This document shows positions 19,731-29,352 of a DNA stretch of 64,000 nucleotides, in pieces. The stretch spans positions 2,151,501 to 2,215,500 of the forward strand of contig NZ_CP098511.1 in the NCBI RefSeq assembly GCF_026222555.1, written 5' to 3'. The notes under the pieces were generated by a model that ran no database searches, was not told where the DNA came from, and worked only from the letters and a program-made list of their open reading frames with translations. Made by a program: the position numbers and the translations under genes. Numbering within the stretch: position 1 is the stretch's first letter; the number at the start of each line of letters is the position of its first letter. This DNA is from Aquimarina sp. ERC-38. Lineage in GTDB: Bacteria; Bacteroidota; Bacteroidia; Flavobacteriales; Flavobacteriaceae.

Positions 19731-19777
19731 TATACTAAAATGGTTAGACTATTATGACGTCTAACCATTTTAGTATA
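19731..19777 (+). terminator. Long hairpin between small T9SS gene and GH86
   Basis: Perfect 19-bp stem (TATACTAAAATGGTTAGAC and complement) with a 9-base loop, 20 bases after the stop codon. No strong T run follows directly, so it may attenuate or protect the 3' end rather than end transcription fully. Confidence 0.7.
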
Positions 19778-19833
19778 TAACTTAACGAGTTTTTCAATTG
19801 AATAATCTACTACAAATTAGCACCCCAATTTTT

Positions 19834-22482
19834 ATGAAAAAGAAACAAATGAAATTAAAAAATACCATAAGGTCAATTGCTATTACAATGCTAGTCTTTA
19901 GTTTTAGTGAACTACAGGCACAGGTGAATGTTGATATTAATTTCGATGTAAATCATACTTTAGACGTAATTACCTCCTTTGATAGAGAAAAATTTATTAC
20001 CTGCCATTCCGATCCAAGTGACAATGATTTTAACGGAGAGTTAGACAAACTGGATTATCTGATTAATGATCTGGATGTGTATTTCGGAAGAGAAACCGGT
20101 CGGATGCGTTTTCAGGTAAATCAGGTAATAGAAGATCCCGCACGACCTGGGTTTGCAAGTCCTAGTGATATGACACGAAGAGGGAATCAATCCCGAAATA
20201 ATTATGCCCGTAATACAAGTCGGCATGCTTATGAAAAAGGTAATCTAATGACTGCTGCTCAAGATGTTCCTTTTTATCCTAATGGAAATAATGCCACTAG
20301 TAGAGGTTGGGTTTTTTCTCAGACGGATACACCTTCTGAACCTTTTGGTACAGCTACAGGAGAGTATATGGGAAGATTTCTTAGAGATTACCACGGTACG
20401 GGTGGGGCAACAGGTGATGTTAAACCGCTCTGGGTAGAAGTGATGAATGAACCGGTTTGGCCATTGGTAGATGTTAATTTACATGGGGGAGGTACTATCG
20501 AGAATATCTTTAAAATGCATAATTCCGTAGCAGATGAGATTAAGAGATTTTCTCCGGATACCAAAGTGGGTGGTTTTACTACTGCTTTTCCGGAATTTGA
20601 AAAAAACGGACGCCAGGAAAATGCTATATTCGGACAATGGGAAGAGCGATGGAAACGTTTTATTGATGAAGCAGGACCAAAAATGGACTTTTACTCTATT
20701 CATTTATATGATTTTCCCGGAATTAGAGGCGGATTGGAACAGTATCGTAAAGGAGGTAATATGGAAGCCACGATGGATATGATTGAACATTATAATACGA
20801 TAGTATATGGTGATGTCAAACCATGGGTTATATCTGAATATGCATCACAACTACACGATTGGTTTAACCAGCCTTGGTCTGCATTTAGAGATTGGCTTTT
20901 TCTTAAAGCGCAATCTTCTATGCTTATGCAATTTATGGAACGAGCTAATGTTATAGAAAAAACCATTCCTTTTACCGTGATGAAAGCAGAATGGGGCTTT
21001 GGTAATTTTAGTAATAATGGATTTCCTTATTACTGGCGTATGATGCGAAGAGCAAATGAACCTAATGACTATAGCGGAGATTGGATATGGACAGAATATA
21101 TTAAATTTTATGAACTATGGTCAGATGTTAAGGGAGTTAGAGTGGATACCCGAAGTACAGATCCGGACCTTATGGTAGATGCCTACGTAAATAATAACAA
21201 AGCTTATCTTATTTTAAATAATATTGATGAAACCAATCTTAATGTTAATCTGAATGAATTTGGATTAAATGGAAATGTAGTGAGCGAAGTAAAAATAAAG
21301 CATTTGTATCTGGGTTTGGATAATACTCCCAAATTAGATACCGTTATATTATCAGAAATTCCGGACGACGTTACGGTAAATAAAGAAAGCTGTATGATTG
21401 TAGAGTATACATTCAATACCCCGGTCGTTGTTAATGAATCGTCTACTGAGGTCAAAACCTATGCAATGACCTATAAGCAACCTATTGTTGCTAATACAGC
21501 TATTAGCTTTACCATTTCAAATATTTCTAAAGGAAGTTTTGGAGAAGGTATTTTACGTCTGGGAATCGGAAGGGAAAAGAACAGGGTTAGAATACCCGTA
21601 GTTTCTGTAAATGGTAACGCAGTTATCGTATCATCAGATTACAGAGGGGATGATCAGAAAGATAGGAATAGATTTTTCGGAATGTTAGAAATTCCGGTTT
21701 CTAATAACGTATTAAATAATGGAAATAATATCATTAATGTGACATTTCCGGATAATGGAGGTTTTGTAAGTAGTTGCGCATTACAAATTTTTGAATTTTC
21801 TAAAAATATTGTAAGGACTAGTAATAATGTACAAAGGGATAGGTCTATTACATTCAACAACCGAACGTCTTTTAATAGGAATGGTTCTTCGGATCCTCTT
21901 GTTGAATTTGGACAGGTAATGGATATCAACGTAACTTATAAAACGGGTATTACCGGAGGAACGGAAGAAGATTTAACTTATATAGCAACTCAGGTAAGAC
22001 AGGTAGATGGCTCAGGCAATACGGTTAATAATAGTGCTTTTACATCTTCCATTCCCGGTACTGCAGATAATACAGGTACTTTTACCTATCAGTACACTGT
22101 TCCGGATAAATTTAGTGATGATACGGATATTCCTTCCTTCAATGATCTACCTTCGGGACATAGACTTCTATTGTTAATTTTTATGTCGGTAGACGGAGAT
22201 AGTAATTTTGCTAATGCTAACGACACCATTATAATTACTGATAACGTATTATCAGTAGAAGAAGTCACTGATATCAATACTACTATACAACTGTATCCGA
22301 ACCCTGCTTTGGATAATGTGTATCTTAAGGGTGATTTTGATACTTGGCAATTATTTTCTGCCACGGGTGCATTATTGCTAAATGGTAAGGATCAGAACAT
22401 AGATACTTCAAATCTGGCATCAGGACTTTATTTTATTAATTTTGATAATACCAAGCAGTCTATTAAGTTCGTAAAGTATTAA
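19834..22482 (+). CDS. GH86 beta-agarase/porphyranase with T9SS tail
   Basis: Second GH86 endo-hydrolase of the locus, 882 aa. The ATG at 19834 is chosen over a TTG at 19798 because it gives a compact signal peptide (…SELQAQ). The catalytic barrel has the acid/base in WVEVMNEP (E206) and the nucleophile in WVISEYAS (E335), and shares the family blocks HLYDFP and MLMQFMERA with the GH86 at 1853-4957. It differs from that enzyme in having no Big_2 or CBM6. Instead, after the barrel and its beta domains, it carries the unrecognised PUL-shared domain (about 670-805, starting RSITFNNR) and then a T9SS sorting domain (about 811-882, LYPNPALDNV). The two GH86 proteins are clearly diverged, which suggests different substrate motifs. 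Probably transcribed with the small T9SS gene upstream. Confidence 0.87.
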   Translation: MKKKQMKLKNTIRSIAITMLVFSFSELQAQVNVDINFDVNHTLDVITSFDREKFITCHSDPSDNDFNGELDKLDYLINDLDVYFGRETGRMRFQVNQVIEDPARPGFASPSDMTRRGNQSRNNYARNTSRHAYEKGNLMTAAQDVPFYPNGNNATSRGWVFSQTDTPSEPFGTATGEYMGRFLRDYHGTGGATGDVKPLWVEVMNEPVWPLVDVNLHGGGTIENIFKMHNSVADEIKRFSPDTKVGGFTTAFPEFEKNGRQENAIFGQWEERWKRFIDEAGPKMDFYSIHLYDFPGIRGGLEQYRKGGNMEATMDMIEHYNTIVYGDVKPWVISEYASQLHDWFNQPWSAFRDWLFLKAQSSMLMQFMERANVIEKTIPFTVMKAEWGFGNFSNNGFPYYWRMMRRANEPNDYSGDWIWTEYIKFYELWSDVKGVRVDTRSTDPDLMVDAYVNNNKAYLILNNIDETNLNVNLNEFGLNGNVVSEVKIKHLYLGLDNTPKLDTVILSEIPDDVTVNKESCMIVEYTFNTPVVVNESSTEVKTYAMTYKQPIVANTAISFTISNISKGSFGEGILRLGIGREKNRVRIPVVSVNGNAVIVSSDYRGDDQKDRNRFFGMLEIPVSNNVLNNGNNIINVTFPDNGGFVSSCALQIFEFSKNIVRTSNNVQRDRSITFNNRTSFNRNGSSDPLVEFGQVMDINVTYKTGITGGTEEDLTYIATQVRQVDGSGNTVNNSAFTSSIPGTADNTGTFTYQYTVPDKFSDDTDIPSFNDLPSGHRLLLLIFMSVDGDSNFANANDTIIITDNVLSVEEVTDINTTIQLYPNPALDNVYLKGDFDTWQLFSATGALLLNGKDQNIDTSNLASGLYFINFDNTKQSIKFVKY

Positions 22483-23033
22483 CTTTTTTAGTATTCTGTA
22501 CACTCTATGTTTTAGAGGATGTATATAAAAATTTAAAACCACTTTCTTGTTTACGATTGAGAAGGTGGTTTTTTTATTATTGATTTTTCCGAACGTAATT
22601 TCCTAATAAATTCTTTCACCTTAGTTTACATACTTTGTAGTGCAGATGAAAACAAAGTACCAGGTTTAGAAAGTGCTTTTCTGCAATTCCTTTTTTGTTA
22701 AATTAGTAAAAGACTACTTTAAATAGTTAAAGAAAACTATATAAAGTATTAAAAACTAATGATTCTGGTAAAGAGCGCTACTATATTTACCTTCTCTCTA
22801 AACAAAAATTCATTTTCTTTTATATATTTGAAAGCATGCAACTATACTAATATCAAATAATATGAACTTAAATAGGAAAAATTTTAATCCTTACATTAAA
22901 AATCTAGTTTCAACTAGCAATATATCTAATCTTTCTTTAAATACCTCCTTTACAGGTAAATAGTCAGTTAGCTGTATCTTAATTTTATACCAATCACTAA
23001 TTATTAGAAACTATCCCTTAAAATGTATTCTAT
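22483..23033. other. Intergenic region with terminator
   Basis: About 550 bases. The GH86 terminator is at 22535-22574. A good -7 match, TATATTTG, lies at 22823-22830, about 200 bp before the next start, but has no clear -33. Nothing else recognised. Confidence 0.5.
22535..22574 (+). terminator. Rho-independent terminator after GH86
   Basis: AAAACCACTTTCT pairs with AGAAGGTGGTTTT and runs into seven or more T residues; 52 bases past the stop. Confidence 0.85.
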
Positions 23034-24296
23034 ATGTTTACTAAAAACTTAATATACTCGATAATTCTTTCTATGAGTCTTAGTGTCACCGGATGCGGAA
23101 GTGACGATCCGGAATCGAAAGATAACCAAACTGATAATCAACCCGTGGCAAAGGGGGATGTGTTAATTGTAGAAGAGGATAGTACCTCCGGAGAAGCAAA
23201 TAGGGTAAATGTATCTGAGAATGATGACTTAGGAATGAATGGTGGGGGAGATGATAATTATGCGAAGGCTACCAATCCGTTGCATGGAAATATTACTGAA
23301 ATCAGTGACGGTGTATTTGAGTATATACCGAATTACAATTATGATGGGGAGGATAGTTTCTTATATACCATAAATGATAGCAAAGGTAATGAAGCAGTGG
23401 CAAAAGTAGATATTATAGTAAATCCTTATATACCTACTAAAGAGGATTTTAATAATATAGACCCTGATCTGCCTTCTTTCGTATCCATAGATAATACTAC
23501 CCCTTTAGATAAGAAATGGACAAAAGTGGAAGCAATGTCTGATGAATTTAATACCTGGGATTTGAATAAATGGTTTAAATCTACCTGGAATTACGGAGTT
23601 CCTGTTTATATGTCGGCATCTATGGACAACTCAGGAGTATCTGATGGGAATTTATGGATTAAAGCTACTTTAAATGAAAATAACCCGGAGCAAAGGTGGT
23701 TTCAGTCGGCTAGAATACATTCAAAGGCAAAAATAAATTATCCTATGTATACCGAAGCCAGAATTAAAACGGCTCATATATCTGCTTTCAATACTTTTTG
23801 GTTGAATAATGGAGATGCTTCCAATAGGGATGAAATTGATATTATAGAGAATAATTCCAAACCTTCCTGTGGGTGTCGAGATAAATTTCCAACAATTATG
23901 AATTCTCAGTATTTTCATGCAGATTCAAAATTAACTCCTGTAGTTATAAGAAATAGTAGTAACTATAACAATACTGATTTATCAGAAGCCAACCCTCTTA
24001 AAGGAGTACCGTGGAATATGGAATATCATACGGTAGGAGTATGGTGGAAGGATAGTAAGAATATTCAATTCTATCTGGATGGTGAACCTGCCGGAAACGT
24101 AGTGGTAGGTAATCACGAATCAGGAGATGATTACCCGAATCGGTTATTTACCAGAGACCTGGAGATAATTTTTGATTTATGGACAAAAGATGAAGATTGG
24201 TTAGGAGGACTTCCAGCCAAAGCAGATTTAAATGACAACACTATAAATACAATGAAAATTGACTGGGTAAGAACCTGGAAATTAGAGGATATCTAA
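23034..24296 (+). CDS. GH16 lipoprotein with N-terminal cadherin/VCBS-like domain
   Basis: Surface lipoprotein galactan hydrolase, 420 aa. The leader ends in VTGC (Cys21). An acidic linker and an Ig/cadherin-like module follow (about 40-132; blocks NPLHGNITEI and FEYIPNYNYDGEDSFLYT are typical of VCBS/cadherin-like repeats). The GH16 domain is about 145-418, with catalytic EIDIIE (E267, D269, E272) in the sequence NRDEIDIIEN. The ending MKIDWVRTWK is the normal last strand. The catalytic domain differs clearly from the two other GH16 enzymes in the window, so a different linkage or substitution preference is likely; beta-porphyranase- or agarase-like activity is inferred from context. Flanked by terminators on both sides, so probably monocistronic. 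Confidence 0.82.
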   Translation: MFTKNLIYSIILSMSLSVTGCGSDDPESKDNQTDNQPVAKGDVLIVEEDSTSGEANRVNVSENDDLGMNGGGDDNYAKATNPLHGNITEISDGVFEYIPNYNYDGEDSFLYTINDSKGNEAVAKVDIIVNPYIPTKEDFNNIDPDLPSFVSIDNTTPLDKKWTKVEAMSDEFNTWDLNKWFKSTWNYGVPVYMSASMDNSGVSDGNLWIKATLNENNPEQRWFQSARIHSKAKINYPMYTEARIKTAHISAFNTFWLNNGDASNRDEIDIIENNSKPSCGCRDKFPTIMNSQYFHADSKLTPVVIRNSSNYNNTDLSEANPLKGVPWNMEYHTVGVWWKDSKNIQFYLDGEPAGNVVVGNHESGDDYPNRLFTRDLEIIFDLWTKDEDWLGGLPAKADLNDNTINTMKIDWVRTWKLEDI

Positions 24297-24441
24297 TGTT
24301 TTCGTTATATATTTTATAACTATAGCTAAATGAATATTCATGTTATTTTATGTTGATTTAGCTATATAGGCTAAGTATAAACCCTCGCATGCATAAAGAA
24401 AGTATGAAAGGTATCCTATGAATTTACGGATTCTAAAATTA

Positions 24442-24485
24442 GTAAGGCTAAAAAAGGATGATCAATAATCCTTTTTTAGCCTTAC
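24442..24485. terminator. Bidirectional terminator between converging genes
   Basis: 18-bp perfect stem (GTAAGGCTAAAAAAGGAT and complement), 8-base loop, between the GH16 gene (plus) and the FG-GAP gene (minus). Confidence 0.85.
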
Positions 24486-24593
24486 CTTTTTAAACTTATT
24501 AACAATGATTGACTTCCTGCGAGGAAGTTGTAGTAAATGCCAATCTACTATAAAACAGTTTTATAAAAACAACATTTTTTGTCGTATTAAACT

Positions 24594-27500
24594 TTATTCT
24601 TTTATCAAACTAAATGATTTTAATACTTCTGATGATGCTCCTTCAAGCATTACAATATAGATTCCTTTATCTAAAAAGTCAATAGATATCTTACTATTGG
24701 ATTTTATTTGTTGAGAATACAATCTTTGACCTAATATATTATTAAATGTAACTGTATAATTCTGATTCTGAAGTCCTGAAAACGAAACAATATCTTTGAC
24801 CGGATTAGGATACATGGTAATCTGGGTTTTGTTCGGAACTATTTCATTTGTAGATAAAGCGTTTGCAACTATAGTAATAGGCAAAGCAGAAACGTTAAAG
24901 GAATCTCCATTACTCGAACTAAAGCTTGCAAACAAGAAGTAAAATTCTCCATTTTGTAAATCAGCAGATGGGAGTATAGGATCACTACCAGGTGGGAGGT
25001 CATCCAGGTTAATATTTAAAGTAGCCGTTGAAGTACCTGACTCTGTATTTAAAACGGAATTATCAATGACAATATCAAAATCACGAATTAAACTAAACGT
25101 TGATGTAAGATGACGTAAAAAATAACGTATTCCTCCGTTATTACCTGCAATTACCGTATTGCCAGTACCGGCGTGATAATCAACGGTGACTTCTATCGTT
25201 CCACCAATTTCATATGCCGTATTGATATATGTATCTCTGTTATCAAAAGTGATGCTTGGAGCCACTAGATCGGTAACGGTTACAGTAGCTTGATCATTGA
25301 TGTCCTGATCTGTAGTAGAAGCAACGGTTATAGTAGCTACTCCAGCAGCTACCGCAGTAACTACACCATTTTGATCAACAGTACAAATTGTTTCATCACT
25401 ACTGGACCAAGTTAAGGACTTATCATCTGCATCAGCAGGTAATACCGTAGCCTTTAAGGTAGCGATGTTTCCTGCTATAAGATCAACCGTTTCAACGTCT
25501 AAGGTTACAGATTCTACCGGTATAGGAAAAAAAGCAACTACACTTACTGCTACGGAAGCTGTTACGGAGGTATCTCCTACGCTAGTAGCAGTAATAGTTG
25601 TACTACCACCTTCTAATACCCCGGTGACTAACCCGTTTTGATCTACTGTTGCAACAGACGGATCAGCAGAACTCCAGGTTACTTCACGGTTAGCAAAGAC
25701 CGGTTCAACCTCTAAGTTTAACTGGGTATCAGTTCCTACACGAACCTCAACCGGATCAGGGGTAATAGTAATACTTGTAGGATCTAATAAATTCGTGTCA
25801 AAAATTTGATTGACGGCTTCATCCGTAAATTCTGCCACTTCACCGTTTCTCCATCTAACCGTAATGTTAGTAATCCTATCATCAGTTCCTATGCCAAAAT
25901 GAATCATATTTAACAAACTCTGAGAATAAGAGGCTCCTGATGATCCTACTCTTTTAAACAAAGATTTACCTCCGTTAGTAGTTAATGTAACTTCCGCAGA
26001 GATAGGATCGACATTATTAGCAGGAGAATATCCTACTTTTACAATAGCATAATTACCAGTATCGTTTTTTTGATTTTCAAATAGATACCAGGTTCCTTTC
26101 ATATCATCCCCATTTAACAGGTCTACATCACCGTCCAGGTCATAATCAAAAGCCTGTCCCATATCTCCGTGCGACATAGTTCCAACTACCGTAGCAGCAT
26201 GATTAGTGGTAATCTCAAATTTGCCCTGACCGTTATTCATTAGGATATAATCCGAAATCCGGTTTCTCAAATATCCGTATCGATGTACAAAAATATCCTG
26301 GAAACCATCATTATTAAGGTCTCCTGCAGTTACTCCCCAGTGATTTCCTCCTTTTGGGATATTCCATTGCTCAGAAACATCTACAAAACTAACCTCCCCA
26401 GTACTAGGGTTTAAATCATTTCTTAAAAGTAGATCCTGTACATTTCTATTTTGAGCGGGTGGGGTTGCGGAAGTAAAACTACTTACTCCGTCAATTGTAA
26501 AACCAATGCTAAAAGAAATATCTCCGCTTCGTACCGATTTTAATCGCCACTTTCCTCCCCCTAAATGTCCAATATACAGTCCGTCTGCAGTGGTGGTTGC
26601 AGGAAAACCATCTGCGTTTGCTTCGGTGGCTTGTATATCCGGAATAGTAATCGGATCGTTTCCTATATTTAAATTATCAATAGCTACATCCATAGCGCTT
26701 CCTAAAAATACCGGGAAGTTACCTGTAAATTGATTTCTACGGGCAAAACTTAAGTTTGATAAATCCAGCACATCGTTTTCAGCTTCAAAATCGATAGTTA
26801 GCGTTCCGGTACCTCCGGTAGTTCTTCCGTCGATTACCTTTCTAATAGGGTCATAATCCAAAGAAGTATCATCAGAAATTAAAAAAACCTCCTTACCTCC
26901 GGTAATATATAAATCTAAATCTCCATCATTATCGATATCTACATCCAGGGCACTTAAATTATCAAACTTACCTGCAGCACCCGTTCCGGCTAACCAGGTA
27001 TCCGTAACATTTTCAAAGGTAAAGTTTCCATTACCTTTCCATATAGATAGACGGTCTATAAAAACGATATCATCAATGCTATCTTTATTTAAATCCGTTA
27101 TAACTACTCTTGAACCGGAAGCATTTTCTAATCCCGTAATACCAACTTGGGTAAATGTTCCATCCCCTTTATTAGCATAAAAAATGTGTTGCGCATTGTT
27201 TCCTCCGTTTATACCGGGAGCATTAAATAAAGCTAGATCTAAATCTCCGTCCAGGTCAAAATCAACCCATCTCGGTGAACGACCTCTGGCTCCGGATATG
27301 ATTCCTACATCCGCATCACTTCTTACCAAAGTTCCATTGTTATTTTTATAAAATAATGGTGGTTTTGGAGTAGTTCCGTTTCCTCCTCCCAAGGCAATAA
27401 CAATATCAAGATCTCCGTCATTATCAAAATCGCCTGCAGCTGAACCATGCAAATCCATTAACCTGAATAAAGAAAGACGTGTTTCATCAGTTACATTACC

Positions 27501-28055
27501 ACTAGCACTCCCAAAGAATAATTTACTTGGTGAATCCACATCATTATGATTATTTAGAATCATATCGTAATGTCCATCGTTATTAATATCTGCAATTGAA
27601 GGCCCTCCGTACTTGTCTCCTTCTTCTATACTTAAACCAATAGTACTACTTACATTAGTATAAGCAGGGATGTTTAAACCACTAACGTCTTCCATACTAA
27701 GAGAAGAGATAGTAACGTCCTGATTGCTAGAGAAAAAATCTAATGAAACATCTCCCGTAGCAGGAAAATTTACCATAAAATTTAAAGACTGAACTCCAGT
27801 AGAAGGAATATCAATATTATCAATTAACCGTTCCCCTCCCACTTCCATAGTTAAATTAGCATAATCAGATGCTATGCTAACGTCCATATTTACGCGTTTT
27901 AATAAACTTCCGCTTACCGTATAATTTATAGAAACGGGGGTTCCAGGAGAAACTACCGTAGGTGAAGTAATAATTTGTCCAAAACTGTTAAACGATATGC
28001 TTAAAAAAAACATAAATAGTACTAACGCTTTGGTTTGAAATAATTTTCTTTTCAT
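24594..28055 (-). CDS. Giant FG-GAP/ASPIC-UnbV/Big_2 T9SS surface protein
   Basis: 1153-aa exported, probably surface-bound protein of unknown function. Signal peptide 1-26 (…NSFGQ). An N-terminal beta domain (about 28-125) precedes a long FG-GAP/VCBS propeller region (about 140-690) with repeated calcium-type motifs (DINNDGHYDM, DFDNDGDLDI, DIDNDGDLDL, DLNNDGFQDI, DYDLDGDVDL). An ASPIC/UnbV-like segment follows (about 700-755, IHFGIGTDDRITNITVRWRNGE). Then come two Big_2 domains (about 765-930), the PUL-shared unknown domain (about 933-1064, PSITFDNR) and a T9SS sorting domain (1077-1153, MYPNPVKDIV). The FG-GAP/UnbV combination is known from secreted proteins of unknown role. Its shared domain and position suggest glycan or cell-surface binding rather than catalysis (inference). 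Confidence 0.8.
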   Translation of the reverse strand: MKRKLFQTKALVLFMFFLSISFNSFGQIITSPTVVSPGTPVSINYTVSGSLLKRVNMDVSIASDYANLTMEVGGERLIDNIDIPSTGVQSLNFMVNFPATGDVSLDFFSSNQDVTISSLSMEDVSGLNIPAYTNVSSTIGLSIEEGDKYGGPSIADINNDGHYDMILNNHNDVDSPSKLFFGSASGNVTDETRLSLFRLMDLHGSAAGDFDNDGDLDIVIALGGGNGTTPKPPLFYKNNNGTLVRSDADVGIISGARGRSPRWVDFDLDGDLDLALFNAPGINGGNNAQHIFYANKGDGTFTQVGITGLENASGSRVVITDLNKDSIDDIVFIDRLSIWKGNGNFTFENVTDTWLAGTGAAGKFDNLSALDVDIDNDGDLDLYITGGKEVFLISDDTSLDYDPIRKVIDGRTTGGTGTLTIDFEAENDVLDLSNLSFARRNQFTGNFPVFLGSAMDVAIDNLNIGNDPITIPDIQATEANADGFPATTTADGLYIGHLGGGKWRLKSVRSGDISFSIGFTIDGVSSFTSATPPAQNRNVQDLLLRNDLNPSTGEVSFVDVSEQWNIPKGGNHWGVTAGDLNNDGFQDIFVHRYGYLRNRISDYILMNNGQGKFEITTNHAATVVGTMSHGDMGQAFDYDLDGDVDLLNGDDMKGTWYLFENQKNDTGNYAIVKVGYSPANNVDPISAEVTLTTNGGKSLFKRVGSSGASYSQSLLNMIHFGIGTDDRITNITVRWRNGEVAEFTDEAVNQIFDTNLLDPTSITITPDPVEVRVGTDTQLNLEVEPVFANREVTWSSADPSVATVDQNGLVTGVLEGGSTTITATSVGDTSVTASVAVSVVAFFPIPVESVTLDVETVDLIAGNIATLKATVLPADADDKSLTWSSSDETICTVDQNGVVTAVAAGVATITVASTTDQDINDQATVTVTDLVAPSITFDNRDTYINTAYEIGGTIEVTVDYHAGTGNTVIAGNNGGIRYFLRHLTSTFSLIRDFDIVIDNSVLNTESGTSTATLNINLDDLPPGSDPILPSADLQNGEFYFLFASFSSSNGDSFNVSALPITIVANALSTNEIVPNKTQITMYPNPVKDIVSFSGLQNQNYTVTFNNILGQRLYSQQIKSNSKISIDFLDKGIYIVMLEGASSEVLKSFSLIKE

Positions 28056-29352
28056 AACCTGATTGAATTAATTTTGATCTTTTAATTTTTTTATTCTTAC
28101 TTTCTTACATACTAATGTGAATAGAATTTTAATTTATAATATTTTAAATATCAATGATTTGTGATTTTTTAGTGTGTGAAGGAATAGTTGAATTATAAGT
28201 AAGTTTTATTATATCTAAAGGAGGTAATCCTTTGTTTAAAATGTATTAAGAACCACGCTATCATGGTGTAATAAATCCGTAGTTCATTTATCTGATTTAT
28301 ATAAAAGCAGTTTAATCGAAGCAATCCCTAGCCTAAAAATTTTAAATCTTAATAAGCTACTTTTGCTGCTTAATATATAATTGGTAATATATTAACTATA
28401 AATTATCAATTAGTTTAAAAATTTAACCGCAATATAATGATTTTTTAAAATATAAATAGTTTTAAAAAATCATTTCTAAAGAAAAATAAACGAAATAAAT
28501 AATAAGTAAACAAAACTAAATTAATTGTTAATTGATATGGTTGGGTTATTCTCAATATGGTAAGGTTTATGAATTTACAATTACCGGTTTTGTTGATTAA
28601 GAGTGCTATATTGTTTAAGTAATTTTTGCAGAAATTTCATAAGATCTTAAGAAGTGTATATATTAGAAAAATGAATGGCTCAAATAATTTTCTACAAAGA
28701 GTTTAGTTATTTATTATAACATACTTAGATTTATAATGACTAACCCCCAAGACTCTTTTTTTTCTGAAGTTAAACCTGAGGCTATATTTTAAGATCCGAA
28801 AGTAGGTTGTCCGAACTCACCTCGACTTACTTACTTTATTAATAATAAAGAAATTATAATTAATGATAGTCACTGTTTGAGGCAGAAAGTTCAGTGTAAC
28901 AATTAAGTAAATCAGACTTGACAAAAGAATAAAATAAAGAGCTATTTATCGATTTTGACAATAGGTAAATGAACTTTCAATTTAAATAATTGATTTATGA
29001 TAAGAATTTAATATAGAGGATTACAATAGATTTAAAAACCTAACTATTCTGCTATAATTCTTTAAATTTTTGGTAAATTACTGATATTCAGTTAAAAGGA
29101 GTTTTAGCATAGATAGTTATATAAAGAACACATCTTTACTTATAGTTGAAAGCCTCTTTAAAGAACGTATTTATACTTATAGGATAGTAGAACACCATAA
29201 TTTTAAAAACTAGAAACAATTTTATAATATTTGGAATCAATGTTCAGTGTAATACGAGTGATTGTTCAGTTATTGATGAGTTAGTAAATGGCACTATACA
29301 ATAGTAATATTATAGTTTTGACCTAATAAAGTTATCAATTAATTAATAAAAA
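28056..29352. other. Long AT-rich divergent intergenic region
   Basis: About 1.3 kb between divergent transcription units. No credible ORF or gene remnant. A pair of TGTTCAGT repeats lies near the right end (29241-29270). The size is unusual for two promoters alone. Confidence 0.5.
29241..29270 (+). promoter_or_regulatory. Direct repeat TGTTCAGT x2, 22 bp apart
   Basis: Two exact TGTTCAGT copies starting at 29241 and 29263, two helical turns apart, about 85-110 bp before the start of the PSCyt gene. The octamer also begins the operator-like site at 5507-5524, so the same or a related regulator may be involved. Speculative. Confidence 0.35.

Noticed and set aside
19798..19833. TTG start for the second GH86
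   Set aside because: It would place 12 extra non-signal residues before a normal signal peptide beginning at the ATG 19834.
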